From Methanobacterium aggregans (GTDB lineage: Archaea; Methanobacteriota; Methanobacteria; Methanobacteriales; Methanobacteriaceae), in the NCBI RefSeq assembly GCF_017874455.1, contig NZ_JAGGLN010000001.1, positions 492,227 through 556,226 of the forward strand: 64,000 bases of DNA. Reading direction: 5' to 3'. Both the position numbers and the translations under genes were made by a program. Under the pieces are notes generated by a model. It did not search any database, was not told the origin of the DNA, and saw only the letters and a list, made by a program, of their open reading frames with translations. This document shows, in pieces, positions 1-9,974 of this stretch (position 1 is the first letter of the stretch; each line of letters begins with the position of its first letter).

Positions 1-338
1 ATGAAAATGTTATGTTTAAAAGATTTAATCCATTAAACTTTTGTTCTTAATTTTATCAAGAAAAATAACGTTTTTACAGTAATTATTTAATTAAGGTTAC
101 CTTTTTTACTAAAGAAAAGTTTCAAACAAGGGATTTAGATCATTTATAACATAATTTAAGGTAATATTGCTAACATTTTAATTTTTAGTTAGTCTCGTGG
201 CAACTTGACTAATTTTACCACAAGTTTATATATTTTAGAGAGGATTCAAAGGTTGAGCTTTAATCCTAAGGTATGGATATGATTTGTTCTTCGGATATTT
301 GAATTAATTATATATAAAAGTATTACATAATTTTTATT
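1..338. other. AT-rich intergenic stretch with a likely promoter
   Basis: No gene is seen. A TATA-like run (ATTATATATAAAAG) at about 305-319 lies roughly 25 bases before the ATG at 339. No ribosome binding site lies between them, which suggests a leaderless transcript for the next gene. The rest is very AT-rich and shows no recognisable structure. Confidence 0.5.
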
Positions 339-722
339 ATGGATGATATTAACCAAGAGATGTTTAGAATATTGAGAATTACAGTTATTTTCTATGGATC
401 TATTCTTTTATTAATTTGGATTTACTCTCAAATCACTAATTCGTGGGGGAATCTTTGGTTAAAAAATTTAATGATTCTATTAATAATTCTATTAATTTTT
501 TCAGCATCCATTAAATATATTCTTGAAAATAAAACAATAATAAGAACATTTAGTAGTACAAAGAAATATTTAGAAAATCACCCAAGTTTATTAAAGATTT
601 TCCAGACAGTTGTTGCGTATTTTAAAATTAAAAAGGGATTCAGAAAATATTATTTAATAATCATCTTCTTATATCTAATAATACTGATTATATGGATTAT
701 AATAAACCATTATGTCCAATGA
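339..722 (+). CDS. Small membrane protein, unknown function
   Basis: The 127-residue protein has about three hydrophobic segments (near residues 11-28, 42-62 and 104-123) and a short basic stretch between the second and third, so it is probably an integral membrane protein. No family is recognised. The ATG has no Shine-Dalgarno sequence but lies about 25 bases after a TATA-like box, consistent with leaderless expression. It stands alone, upstream of and pointing toward the convergent adhesin-like gene. Low complexity and AT richness make even the coding call moderately uncertain. Confidence 0.5.
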   Translation: MDDINQEMFRILRITVIFYGSILLLIWIYSQITNSWGNLWLKNLMILLIILLIFSASIKYILENKTIIRTFSSTKKYLENHPSLLKIFQTVVAYFKIKKGFRKYYLIIIFLYLIILIIWIIINHYVQ

Positions 723-948
723 AATGTTATAGTGGAAAGAAAACAGGACATAAAATAGTCAATTCTTTTTATATTTCGTTTGACCTGATATTACATATAA
801 AAATTTAAAAAATTCTATTTCTTCCATGTTTATAGGATGTAATAAAGAAAATATAAAAAAAATTGAATTATGTCAAAAATGAATATCCTCTTAATTTAAT
901 ATTATTCCCACTTTTTATTAAATAAATACCATCTGCACGATTAAGAAT

Positions 949-1230
949 ATGTCCAGCCCTCCACTTGCAACTGTCCAGCTCCAATTTAACACTGCCGAGC
1001 CTGCACTCTGCAATGATTATTGGACGAATTACAGGTCCTGCGGTGCACCCTGCGGGGGGTTCAGCTTCCGGTCTTTACCGAGTCAGGCCGAATTGAGCAA
1101 TTCTTTGCTACCCCAGGGGGATCGGATCATCCTTCAAATACACTTTAAACAAGTTTAAAATAGTCTTTAGATGGGTGAATTTGGGGTCTGTCACGTGCAC
1201 CTGCTGGTTATCCTTATTAAATTATGAAAA
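949..1230 (+). repeat. Repeat element, copy 1 (modules B-C-D)
   Basis: This higher-G+C element recurs seven times in the first 21.4 kb, always in this orientation. This copy holds module B (CAACTGTCCAGCTCC to GCAATG), module C (GTCCTGCGGTGCACCCTG through TTTACCGAGTCAGGC) and module D (TCTGTCACGTGCACCTG, about 1187-1203). It ends about 110 bases from the stop of the adhesin-like gene at 1340. No terminal inverted repeats or transposase are visible, so it is not a recognised insertion sequence. Confidence 0.8.
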
Positions 1231-1303
1231 TAGTAATTCATCGTTTTTATTGTAAAGTTCAAAATTCGATTTATCATCTCTTCACGATTCAATTATATTT
1301 GAT

Positions 1304-1324
1304 CCTTAAAAAAAGAATAAAAAA
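1304..1324 (-). terminator. Poly-T terminator of adhesin gene 1
   Basis: Read on the minus strand this is CCTTTTTTATTCTTTTTTT, just after the stop codon at 1340. An almost identical U-tract follows each of the other adhesin-like genes. Oligo-T tracts are the usual archaeal terminators. Confidence 0.65.
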
Positions 1325-1339
1325 GGGGTAAATTGGTGT

Positions 1340-3616
1340 TTATTTTTTCCTTGGTGCCAGTGTTCCTCCAAGTACAGCTAGAATTGCAAGTACTAATCCT
1401 GCTACAGGCATACCCGTGGTTTGCATTGGTACTGTTTTGGTTGTAGATGCAGCGTTCACTGTGCTACTATTAGAGTTGTTCTCTGCTTTTACACTAATAC
1501 TGAAAGGCATTAATGGATCTGTATTCCCATTGAATGTCTCTGAGGTTATCGTTGGTGTTATAGTGTAGCTTCCAGTTCCCAATGCCCTAACTGTGAGGTA
1601 CAAATAGGGATCTCCTACTTCTACATTGGTTAAGGTCCATGTTACTGTCCGGTTGGTTGGGTTGTAGGTAACTGTTCCGTTGTCAACAGTTGCATTTACA
1701 AATTCCAAACCAGCTGGTATCTGGAATGATACTGTAACATTGGTTGCATTGTCGGGTCCGCTGTTACTGAGTTTGTAGGTTAATATGAATGTTTCCCCAG
1801 TAGTTGGGTTCTTTTTGGATGTTGTAGTGTTCAGGTACAGGTAAGAAGATGGCTGCAACGTTAACAAAGTACTATTTGTAGAAGCCAAGTAGTTGTTGCT
1901 TCCAGAATAGTCTGCAACGACACTGTAGTTACCAGCAGTCCATGTAGTTGGTATTGCCCATGTTATTGAGGCTGTGCCATTAGAAACAGCCACAGTGCCA
2001 TTATTGGTGTTGTTCACCCTGAATGTTACCTGTCCATCAGTTACTGGGTTTCCATTAGAATCCACCAGATTAGCTGTGAAAGTCACATTCTGACCAGCAT
2101 AACCACTAACACCTCCCACAACAATAGTTGTAGGGTTTGGAGTTACAGTTAAGTTCGTACCATTGGAAGAAGCCAAATAATTACCACTACCAGAATAGTC
2201 TGCAACAATAAGGTACTCACCAACACCAAAACTGGTTGGTATTGTCCAATTAAGGGCAGCTATGCCATTATTCACAGGGACTGGGTTTAATATGATGCTG
2301 CCTGTGTTACCTGCCACAGTGAACCTAACAGTTCCTTCGTTTACAGGATTACCATAGCAATCCACATTAGCTGTTAAAGTCACATTCTGACCTGCATAAC
2401 CAGTAACACCACCCACAGTAGTAACGGTAGGTCCTTGGTTTACTGTTAACCTTCTTGAAACAGTTTGATCATCATTAGTTGCATAGAGATAATCAGTTCC
2501 TGACTGGTTTGCAGTGAACAGTGATGTTGCAATACCATTAACCGTTGTAGCAGTTATAGGATTGAAATTTCCCAGGGTACTGCTGTAGGTTATAAGTGTT
2601 CCGTCTGGTATGTGGCCTGTACTAGGATCGAAGGAAGTAACTGTAGTACCATTGTCACGGTTGTTGAAGCTAACTGTGACTAAAATAGTCTGAGTATTGT
2701 TGATAGTGGGTGGTATGGCATTCATTGTCATGTAAAGCCATGTTGAAGTATCTATTGTTCCACTGACTTTTGCTATGAGGTCTGTCCATACAGGATTATT
2801 AGAACCCCACCAATTATCAGTAGCATTCAGATAACCCTGATTGTAAATAACATTACCCATTGAGGCTGTGTTTCCAATTAAACTACAATAATGGATCTCA
2901 ATATGACTTGATGGGTCCGTAACGATAGCCCCTCCCCAGTTGTCTGCGTGGTTACCTATGAAAGTACTGCTAGTCACATTCAAAGTACCAGCATCGCCTA
3001 TAACCCCACCGTTTGTTGTTGCCGTGTTATTTATGAAAGTAGAGTTTTCTACTGTGCAAACACCAAAGTTAAGGATGGTACAACTCCAACCTGCAATGTT
3101 ATCTCTGAAATTAGAGTTAACAACCTTCAGAACACCACTCTGGTCATTATAAATACCTGCACAAGCAGGATAAGTGTTAGAATTAGTGTTGGCTGTGAAA
3201 CTACATCCATTTAAGGTCAGATTACCCGAGTTGGAAATAGCACTACCCCAACTATTTTTAGTGGCATTGACTATTGTCAGGTTCTGGATTGTGACGTTTA
3301 TTCCACTTGGGATGTTGAATATCCAGTTTGTGCCTGTTCCGTTGATTATGGTTCCTGTTTGGCTTTGACCAGTAATGTTCATACTTTTACTGATGGTAAT
3401 GTTTGTGTTGCCGGTTCCGTTGTAAACACCATTTGCAATGTATACGGTTCCATTTTCATCTACACTACTTATTCCTTGGTATATTGTTTGATAAGGACTG
3501 TCACTTGTTCCACTGTTGGCATCGTTACCTCCTGTTGCGTTAACATAAACAGTTGGAGTTGCACTGACACTGGATACTGAAATCAAAATAGCAAAAATGG
3601 TGAGTAAAAGGAACAT
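1340..3616 (-). CDS. Adhesin-like surface protein 1 (beta-helix, Ig-like repeats, DUF11, C-terminal anchor)
   Basis: Predicted secreted, cell-envelope-anchored protein of 758 residues. In order it has a hydrophobic signal segment (residues 1-19), a pectin-lyase-like right-handed beta-helix with N-S-T-F/N-N-T-A repeats (about 30-300, closing near N-W-W-G-S), and a linker domain. Two Ig-like Big_3-type repeats follow (about 395-590, each with a G-Y-A-G-Q-N-V-T block), then a DUF11-type domain (about 595-705). The C-terminal tail is T-G-M-P, a hydrophobic helix and R-K-K. Many N-x-T/S sites suggest glycosylation. The first ATG lies some 35 bases after a strong GGAGGTGA. The intervening codons stay open and encode a basic stretch, so translation may begin at the CTG at 3649. 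It is the first of a tandem family; the natural ligand is unknown. Confidence 0.85.
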   Translation of the reverse strand: MFLLLTIFAILISVSSVSATPTVYVNATGGNDANSGTSDSPYQTIYQGISSVDENGTVYIANGVYNGTGNTNITISKSMNITGQSQTGTIINGTGTNWIFNIPSGINVTIQNLTIVNATKNSWGSAISNSGNLTLNGCSFTANTNSNTYPACAGIYNDQSGVLKVVNSNFRDNIAGWSCTILNFGVCTVENSTFINNTATTNGGVIGDAGTLNVTSSTFIGNHADNWGGAIVTDPSSHIEIHYCSLIGNTASMGNVIYNQGYLNATDNWWGSNNPVWTDLIAKVSGTIDTSTWLYMTMNAIPPTINNTQTILVTVSFNNRDNGTTVTSFDPSTGHIPDGTLITYSSTLGNFNPITATTVNGIATSLFTANQSGTDYLYATNDDQTVSRRLTVNQGPTVTTVGGVTGYAGQNVTLTANVDCYGNPVNEGTVRFTVAGNTGSIILNPVPVNNGIAALNWTIPTSFGVGEYLIVADYSGSGNYLASSNGTNLTVTPNPTTIVVGGVSGYAGQNVTFTANLVDSNGNPVTDGQVTFRVNNTNNGTVAVSNGTASITWAIPTTWTAGNYSVVADYSGSNNYLASTNSTLLTLQPSSYLYLNTTTSKKNPTTGETFILTYKLSNSGPDNATNVTVSFQIPAGLEFVNATVDNGTVTYNPTNRTVTWTLTNVEVGDPYLYLTVRALGTGSYTITPTITSETFNGNTDPLMPFSISVKAENNSNSSTVNAASTTKTVPMQTTGMPVAGLVLAILAVLGGTLAPRKK

Positions 3617-3649
3617 AACTCGTGCTTTAGGTTTTGTTTGTTTTTTCAG

Positions 3650-3970
3650 TTTTTCACCTCCTTCATGCTCGTTCCGGGTATGAAATTATAATAATTCATA
3701 TCCATATCCAAATAATACATTCACAATAAATAAAACTTCTGATTTAATCCTCAAAACACGGATAATCAAAGCGAATAAAAACAATTCACAAAAATTATCA
3801 ACCCCATAAAAGATAATACTCCCAAATTAAACAGTTACACAACATAGTAACTGAAATATGAAAACAAAAATCATACACTGCCCTCTAAATTGGTAAATGA
3901 ATACAAAAAATATCCAACAAACACGAAAACTGTTCAACCACCAGAAAAATTAGTATTCACAAAAAACACA
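3650..3970 (-). promoter_or_regulatory. Conserved ~300-bp leader of adhesin gene 1
   Basis: This upstream region is repeated before adhesin genes 2, 3 and 4 with only small changes. Shared blocks include the GGAGGTGAAAAA ribosome binding site, a CTTCTGATTTAATCCTCAAA block (plus-strand reading) and AAAAATATCCAACAAACAC further out. The block conserved is much longer than a promoter needs, so it may be a long 5' leader or simply a recent duplication. A TATA-like TTTTATTTATTG lies about 80 bases before the ribosome binding site. Confidence 0.6.
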
Positions 3971-3985
3971 TTATAAAAAAAAGAA

Positions 3986-4205
3986 TTCCAGGTCCTGTGG
4001 TACACCCTGAGGGGGGGTTCAGCTCCAGATCTTTACCGAGTCAACCGATTGACCAAATCTTTCTACCCCGAGGGGATCAGGTTGCCCTTCCAAATACAGG
4101 TTAAACGAGTTAAAAATAGTCTTTAAAGGAGGCATTCAGGGTCTGTCACGTGCACCTGATGGTTATCCTTATCCAATTATGGAAGTGGTAATTCAACTTT
4201 CAATT
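3986..4205 (+). repeat. Repeat element, copy 2 (modules C-D)
   Basis: Starts at GAATTCCAGGTCCTGTGG and runs through TTTACCGAGTCAACC to TCTGTCACGTGCACCTG. It lies between the leader of adhesin gene 1 and the terminator of adhesin gene 2, in the same orientation as copy 1. Module B is missing. Confidence 0.8.
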
Positions 4206-4263
4206 TAGAATTTAAAACTAGATTTATCATCTCTTTGCGTACACGATTTAATTTATCTTGATC

Positions 4264-4286
4264 GTTAAAAAAAAAGAATGAAAAAG
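4264..4286 (-). terminator. Poly-T terminator of adhesin gene 2
   Basis: On the minus strand this reads as a C-T-T-T-T-T-C-A-T-T-C run followed by nine T residues, directly after the stop at 4299. It matches the tracts after the sister genes. Confidence 0.6.
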
Positions 4287-4298
4287 GTTTAAATGGGT

Positions 4299-7271
4299 TT
4301 ATTTCTTCCTTGGAACTAGTATTCCTCCGAGTACAGCTAGAATAGCCAGTACTAGCCCTGCTATCGGCATTCCTGTGGTTTGCATTGTTACGGTTTTTGT
4401 TGTTGATGCAGCGTTCACTGTGTTGCCGTTAGAGTTGTTCTGTGCTTGTACGTTGATGCTGAATGGTATTAATGGGTCATTGTTCTGGTTAAATGTCTCT
4501 GAGGTTATCATTGGTGTAATTGTGTAGCTTCCAGTTCCCAATGCCCTAACTGTGAGGTACAGGTAGGGATCTCCTACTTCTACATTGGTCAAGTTCCAGG
4601 TTACTGTCCTGTTTGCGGGGTTGTAGGTAACTGTTCCATTGTCTACAGTTGCATTTACAAATTCCAAACCAGATGGTATCTGGAAAGACACTGTAACATT
4701 GGTTGCATTATCAGGACCCTTGTTACCGAGTTTGTAGGTTACTAAGAATGTTTCACCGGTTTTTGGGTTTTTGTTGTCGGTTGTAGTGTTCAGGTACAGG
4801 TATGATGCTGGATTTACTGCTAAATATTTTGTAACTGTTTGGTTGTCAATTGTTGTGTTAATACTTGCTGTACCAGCACGATTTGCTGTGAACAATGCGT
4901 TAGCTTGACTGTTAATTAATGTGGTTGTTGTCGGGTTGAGATTTCCATTGGTTGCTGTGAAAGTTACTGGAGTTCCATCTGGTACGTGACCATTAACTGG
5001 ATCATGGTACTTTCCAGTGTTGTCATGCAATAAATCAACAGTAACAATCGAATTACCACCATTCAAGATACTGGTAGGATTTACTGTGGCATTCAAAACC
5101 AACCAGGAGGTTACATTAACAATACCACCAGTACCGTTAGACACATGAACTGATGGATCAAGGTTTGAACCCCACCAGTTAAGCGTAGCATCCACCACAC
5201 CCAGTACACTGTAAATCTGACTGGTATTTGGACTATTTCCAACAATCCTGTTGAAATGAACAACAACTATAGAAGTACCACCATAATTCCAAATAGCACC
5301 ACCATTCATTAATGCGGTGTTGTTTGTGAGTACACTGTTAGTCACAGTTAAGTTCCCCACGTTGTAGATAGCACCACCAAATCCTATAACTGTGTTGTTG
5401 ATAAGCATACTGTTACCCATAGTTAAAGTTCCCAAGTTGTAGATAGCACCACCAAAATTGGTTGCATTGTTACCTGTGAATGTACTGCTGGTCAAATTTA
5501 AGATTCCTGTGTTGTAGATAGCACCACCATAACCATAGGATACTTCAGATAATTCAGTACTGTAGGATATTGCATAAACTGTGTTGTTGGTAAATGTGCT
5601 GCTAACTACAGTTAAACTTCCACTATTGGAAATGGCACCACCATAACCACAGGCTCCACCCTCACCGGCATAGGATGTTGCATAAGCAGTGTTATTGATG
5701 AATGCGCTGTTAGTTACAGTTAAAATTCCATCAACATCATTGCAGATGGCACCACCATAACCATTAACTCCCAAATCCTCAGACCCCATGGCATAAGATA
5801 TTGGAGAGGCCGTGTTACCTGTGAAAGTACAAACACTCACATTTAGAGTTCCATCATTGAAAATGGCACCACCATATCCATAAACTGTGTTGTTGGTAAG
5901 CGTACTGTTACCCACAGTTAAGCTTCCACCATTGTAGATAGCACCACCACTGTTTAATGCAGTGTTTTTAGTGAATGTGCAGTCAGAAATGGATAATACT
6001 TCTCTGTTGTAGATAGCACCACCATCATTTGCAGTGTTACTACTGAGTGTACTGTTACCCACAGTTAAATTTCCCACATTGAAGATGACACCACCACTAT
6101 ATTTTGCGATGTTACCCTCGAGTGTACTGTTAACTACAGTTAAAGTTAAGCTTCCACCATTGTAGATAACACCACCATAACTTGCTCTGTTGTTTCTGAG
6201 CGTACTGTTAGTCACAGTTAAATTTCCCACATTGAAGATGACACCACCATAACTTGCTCTGTTATTGTTCAGCGTACTATTCACTACAGTTAAAGTTCCC
6301 CAATTGTAGATAACACCACCATAACTTGCTGTGTTGTTTGTGAGCGTACTGTTAGTCACAGTTAAATTTCCCACGTTGTAGAGGACACCACCAACTCCTG
6401 CTGTGTTGTTTGTGAATGTACTGTCACTAACAGACGAAGTTCCATAATAATTGTAGAGGACACCACCATCGGTTGCTGTGTTGTTTGCGAGTGTACTGTT
6501 ACTAACAGACGAAGTTCCATAATAATTGTAGAGGACACCACCACCAAGTCCTGCTTTGTTGTTTGCGAGTGTACTGTTAACTACAGTTAAAGTTCCCACA
6601 TTGTTATTGTAGATGGCACCACCGTTCATTGTTGCTGTGTTGTTTGTGAGCGTACTGTTAACTACAGTTAAAGTTCCACTATTACAAATAGCACCACCAA
6701 GTCCTGCTTTGTTGTTTGTGAGCGTACTGTTAACTACAGTTAAAGTTTCCCAATTGTAGATAGCACCACCATCGGTTGCTGTGTTGTTTGTGAGTGTACT
6801 GTTAGTTACAGTTAAAGTTCCCCAATTGTAGATAGCACCACCATAACTTGCTGTGTTGTTTGTGAGTGTTAGGTTGACTATGTTGAGTGTTATTCCGTTT
6901 GCAATGCTGAATATTGGGATTCCGCTTTGTTGTCCGTTTATTATGGTGTTGTCCTGGTTTTCACCTGTGATTGTCATGTTCTGGTTGATGTTTATTCTGG
7001 ATTCGTTGTAGGTTCCCTGTGCTATGTGAACCGTTCCGTTTGTTGCAACGGTACCTACGGCATTTGCTATGGTCTTTTTTGGCCCGCTTGTACCATTGTA
7101 TGTGGCATTTAATCCGTCCCATATATCATTTCCACCCGTACTAACGTATATTGTAGAATTATCCGATGTACCAGCTGCACTTACAGCACTAACACCAAAA
7201 GATAACACCACCACACACATTAGTAACAAGAAAGGAATTTTAAGGATTGAATGTTTATTTTTGGTTTCCAT
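4299..7271 (-). CDS. Adhesin-like surface protein 2 (long beta-helix, DUF11, C-terminal anchor)
   Basis: The largest of the family, 990 residues. After a signal peptide (basic start, hydrophobic 11-32) come about twenty or more repeats of roughly 24 residues with the pattern N-S-T-L-T-N-N-T-A-x-x-G-G-A-I-Y-N (about 120-690), predicting a very long right-handed beta-helix. An N-W-W-G-S motif and a linker domain follow. A DUF11-type domain (about 830-935) comes next, then the shared T-G-M-P/hydrophobic/R-K-K anchor. It lacks the two Ig-like repeats of proteins 1, 3 and 4. The repeats are near-identical in DNA with a 72-bp period, so the array can change length without a frameshift. Start ATG lies 12 bases after GGAGG. 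Confidence 0.87.
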   Translation of the reverse strand: METKNKHSILKIPFLLLMCVVVLSFGVSAVSAAGTSDNSTIYVSTGGNDIWDGLNATYNGTSGPKKTIANAVGTVATNGTVHIAQGTYNESRININQNMTITGENQDNTIINGQQSGIPIFSIANGITLNIVNLTLTNNTASYGGAIYNWGTLTVTNSTLTNNTATDGGAIYNWETLTVVNSTLTNNKAGLGGAICNSGTLTVVNSTLTNNTATMNGGAIYNNNVGTLTVVNSTLANNKAGLGGGVLYNYYGTSSVSNSTLANNTATDGGVLYNYYGTSSVSDSTFTNNTAGVGGVLYNVGNLTVTNSTLTNNTASYGGVIYNWGTLTVVNSTLNNNRASYGGVIFNVGNLTVTNSTLRNNRASYGGVIYNGGSLTLTVVNSTLEGNIAKYSGGVIFNVGNLTVGNSTLSSNTANDGGAIYNREVLSISDCTFTKNTALNSGGAIYNGGSLTVGNSTLTNNTVYGYGGAIFNDGTLNVSVCTFTGNTASPISYAMGSEDLGVNGYGGAICNDVDGILTVTNSAFINNTAYATSYAGEGGACGYGGAISNSGSLTVVSSTFTNNTVYAISYSTELSEVSYGYGGAIYNTGILNLTSSTFTGNNATNFGGAIYNLGTLTMGNSMLINNTVIGFGGAIYNVGNLTVTNSVLTNNTALMNGGAIWNYGGTSIVVVHFNRIVGNSPNTSQIYSVLGVVDATLNWWGSNLDPSVHVSNGTGGIVNVTSWLVLNATVNPTSILNGGNSIVTVDLLHDNTGKYHDPVNGHVPDGTPVTFTATNGNLNPTTTTLINSQANALFTANRAGTASINTTIDNQTVTKYLAVNPASYLYLNTTTDNKNPKTGETFLVTYKLGNKGPDNATNVTVSFQIPSGLEFVNATVDNGTVTYNPANRTVTWNLTNVEVGDPYLYLTVRALGTGSYTITPMITSETFNQNNDPLIPFSINVQAQNNSNGNTVNAASTTKTVTMQTTGMPIAGLVLAILAVLGGILVPRKK

Positions 7272-7605
7272 TGGTCTTTTTCACCTCCTTCATGTTCGTT
7301 CTTGGTATGAAATTATCATATTATCATATCCATATCAGAATAATACATTCACAATAAATAAAACTTCTGATTTAATCCTCAAAATACGAACAATAAAAGC
7401 GAATAAAAAGAATTTACAAAAAAAATCAAGCCCATAGAAGATAATACTTTAAATTAAACAGTTCCACATTATTAACTGGAATATAAAAACAAAAATCACA
7501 TATCATTCTTTAAATTGGTAAATGAATACAAAAAATATCCAACAAACACGATAACTGTTCAACCACCAGAAAAATTAGTATTCACAAAAAACACAAAATT
7601 CATGT
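7272..7605 (-). promoter_or_regulatory. Conserved leader of adhesin gene 2
   Basis: Second copy of the ~300-bp adhesin leader, with the AAGGAGGTGAAAAAG ribosome binding site and the same distal block. Unlike its sisters it is not followed by the repeat element. Instead the distal block joins a short unrelated stretch (7600-7633) before the terminator of adhesin gene 3, as if a repeat copy had been lost. Confidence 0.6.
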
Positions 7606-7633
7606 CTGTTTCTTACACAATTTAATTATCTTT

Positions 7634-7652
7634 CCTTAAAAAAGAATAAAAA
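7634..7652 (-). terminator. Poly-T terminator of adhesin gene 3
   Basis: Minus-strand CCTTTTTATTCTTTTTTAAGG-type tract directly after the stop at 7668, matching those after the sister genes. Confidence 0.6.
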
Positions 7653-7667
7653 GGGGTAAATTGGGGT

Positions 7668-9947
7668 TTATTTTTTCCTTGGTACTAGTGTTCCACCGAG
7701 AACAGCGAGAATAGCCAGTACTAATCCTGCTATTGGCATTCCGGTTTTTTGCATTGGTACGGTTTTTGTTTTTGATGCAGCGTTCACTGTATTGCCGTTA
7801 GAGTTGTTCTGTGCTTGTACGTTGACTGTAAATGGTGTTATTGGGTCATTGTTCTGGTTGAATGTCTCTGAAGTTATCGTTGGAGTGATGGAGTAGCTTC
7901 CAGTTCCTAATGCCCTCACTGTGAGGTACAGGTAGGGATCTCCTACTTCTACATTGGTCAAGTTCCAGGTCACTGTCCTGTTTGCGGGGTTGTAGGTAAC
8001 TGTTCCATTATCAACACTTGCACTTACAAATTCCAAACCAGCTGGTATCTGGAAAGATACTGTAACATTGGTTGCATTGTCAGGTCCGCTGTTGCTGAGT
8101 TTGTAGGTTAATATGAATGTTTCACCAACAGTTGGGTTCTTTTTAGATGTTGTAGTGTTCAGGTACAGATAAGAAGATGGCTGCAACGTTAACAAAGTAC
8201 TATTTGTAGAAGCCAAGTAATTACTGCTACCTGAATACTCTGCAACAACACCGTAGTTACCAGCAGTCCAATTAGTTGGTATTGTCCACTGCAAAGTAGC
8301 TACACCATTGGAAACATCAACAGTACCGATATTGGTATTGTTCACCCTGAATGTTACCTGTCCATCTTTTACTGGGTTTCCATTAGAATCCGCCAAATTA
8401 GCTGTTAAAGTCACATTCTGACCAGCAAAGCCACTAACACCACCCACAGTAATTGTGGTAGGGTTTGGAGTTACAGTCAAATTCGTACCATTGGTAGAAG
8501 CCAAATAATTACTACTTCCAGAATAATCTGCAACAATAGTGTAATTACCAGCAGCCCATATAGTTGGTATTGTCCAGTTAAGGGTGGCTAAACCATTAGT
8601 TACAGTAACCGGCGTTAACGTGGTGCCGTCCACAGTGAAAGTAACAGTTCCTTCGTTCACAGGAGCACCATAACAATCCACATAAGCCGTTAAAGTCACA
8701 TTCTGACCTGCATAACCACTAACACCACCCACAGTAGTAACGGTAGGTCCTTGGTTTACTGTTAACCCTCTTGAAACAGTTTGATCATCAGTAGTTGCAT
8801 AGAGATAACCAGTTCCTATGTGGTTTGCAGTGAATAGGGTTGTGGCAATACCATTAACAGTTGTAGAGGTTACAGGATTGAAATTTCCCAGGGTACTGCT
8901 GTAGGTTACAGGCGTTCCATCAGGTATGTGTCCTCCAACTAGATCACCACCACCATTGATATGGTTGAAATCAGCGGTAATGGCTGATGTTTCACCGTTG
9001 TTGATGGTGCTGGGGGTTGCATTGACAGTTAAAATAACCCATGGATTAGCATCCACAGGACCATATATGAGGTTAGGGACCGTTGTTGGATCAACATTAA
9101 AACCCCACCAGTTATTCTCCGCGTTTATTAAAACGTTCGAATCCGTATTAAATGCAAAAGCATTACCTAACCTGGCGGAATTATTGTAGAACCTGTTAAA
9201 ATTAGCTGTTAAAGTGGCATCATAAACGTAGATGGCACCACCACCGAAACTAGTAGAAACTAGATCTACAGAGTTTCCAACAAAGGTACACCCAGTAACA
9301 GTAGAATTACTACCCCTATATGCACCGATAGCACCACCGCACCAGGAAGTCGCACCAGTTACAGAGTTATACATGAAGGTACAGTTAGTTATATTGCAAA
9401 TACTTAGATATGCAATAGCTCCACCACCATGTAATGCAGTGTTTTCGGTGAGTGTGCAGTCAGAAATGGATAATACTCCATTGTTGAAGATAGCACCACC
9501 CCAATTAGTTGCAGTGTTTTCGGTGAATGTGCAGTCAGAAATGGACAATATTCCATGGTTTAAGATAGCACCACCGTCATATGCGATTCCGTTGGTAAAT
9601 GTCAGATTCAAGATGGTGACATTCACACCAGATGTGATACTGAATATCCAGTTGGTGTCTGTTCCGTTGATTATGGTCCCGTTTTGGCTTAGGCCCTGTA
9701 TAATCATGTTCTTATCAATCGTGATGTTGGTGTTGCCTGTTCCAGAGTAAACTCCATCTGCAAGTTGTACCGTCCCATTCTCTTCAATACTAATTATTCC
9801 TTTCTGGATTGTTTGGTAAGGATGGTCAATTGTTCCAGTGTTGGAGTCGTTTCCCCCGGTTGCGTTAACGTAAACAGTCGAAGCCGCACTAACACTTGAG
9901 GCCGTTAAAACAGCACAAATGCCAATCAAAACCATCAATATCAACAT
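7668..9947 (-). CDS. Adhesin-like surface protein 3 (short beta-helix, Ig-like repeats, DUF11, anchor)
   Basis: Surface protein of 759 residues, the closest relative of protein 1. It has a signal peptide, a short beta-helix of about five to six repeats (about 100-260) ending at N-W-W-G-F, and a linker. Two Ig-like repeats with G-Y/F-A-G-Q-N-V-T blocks follow, then a DUF11-type domain and the T-G-M-P/R-K-K tail. From about residue 330 on it is almost the same as protein 1, so the C-terminal halves were recently duplicated or gene-converted while the helix diverged. As in gene 1, a strong GGAGGTGA lies too far from the ATG. An in-frame CTG at 9974 with a basic K-K-Q-T stretch sits at ideal spacing. 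Confidence 0.85.
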   Translation of the reverse strand: MLILMVLIGICAVLTASSVSAASTVYVNATGGNDSNTGTIDHPYQTIQKGIISIEENGTVQLADGVYSGTGNTNITIDKNMIIQGLSQNGTIINGTDTNWIFSITSGVNVTILNLTFTNGIAYDGGAILNHGILSISDCTFTENTATNWGGAIFNNGVLSISDCTLTENTALHGGGAIAYLSICNITNCTFMYNSVTGATSWCGGAIGAYRGSNSTVTGCTFVGNSVDLVSTSFGGGAIYVYDATLTANFNRFYNNSARLGNAFAFNTDSNVLINAENNWWGFNVDPTTVPNLIYGPVDANPWVILTVNATPSTINNGETSAITADFNHINGGGDLVGGHIPDGTPVTYSSTLGNFNPVTSTTVNGIATTLFTANHIGTGYLYATTDDQTVSRGLTVNQGPTVTTVGGVSGYAGQNVTLTAYVDCYGAPVNEGTVTFTVDGTTLTPVTVTNGLATLNWTIPTIWAAGNYTIVADYSGSSNYLASTNGTNLTVTPNPTTITVGGVSGFAGQNVTLTANLADSNGNPVKDGQVTFRVNNTNIGTVDVSNGVATLQWTIPTNWTAGNYGVVAEYSGSSNYLASTNSTLLTLQPSSYLYLNTTTSKKNPTVGETFILTYKLSNSGPDNATNVTVSFQIPAGLEFVSASVDNGTVTYNPANRTVTWNLTNVEVGDPYLYLTVRALGTGSYSITPTITSETFNQNNDPITPFTVNVQAQNNSNGNTVNAASKTKTVPMQKTGMPIAGLVLAILAVLGGTLVPRKK

Positions 9948-9974
9948 TTTGGTTGTTGTTGTTTGTTTTTTCAG

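Larger units (their letters stand above)
723..1339. other. Intergenic stretch holding repeat copy 1 and an adhesin terminator
   Basis: No convincing gene. The stretch contains the first copy of the direct-oriented repeat element (about 949-1230). At its right end is the T-rich terminator of the adhesin-like gene on the minus strand. The open frame at 949-1158 lies wholly within the repeat and is not treated as a gene. Confidence 0.6.

Noticed and set aside
949..1158. Open frame of 69 codons with several Cys
   Set aside because: It lies fully within repeat copy 1, has no ribosome binding site, and the other copies do not keep the frame.
3986..4205. tRNA or known RNA within the repeat element, suggested by GGGGTTCAGCTCC
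   Set aside because: No cloverleaf can be formed; the T-arm-like phrase has no matching acceptor stem.
4299..7271. Regular short-period repeats resembling a CRISPR array
   Set aside because: The 72-bp period is coding, lies inside an adhesin gene and has no unique spacers. No cas genes are in the window.
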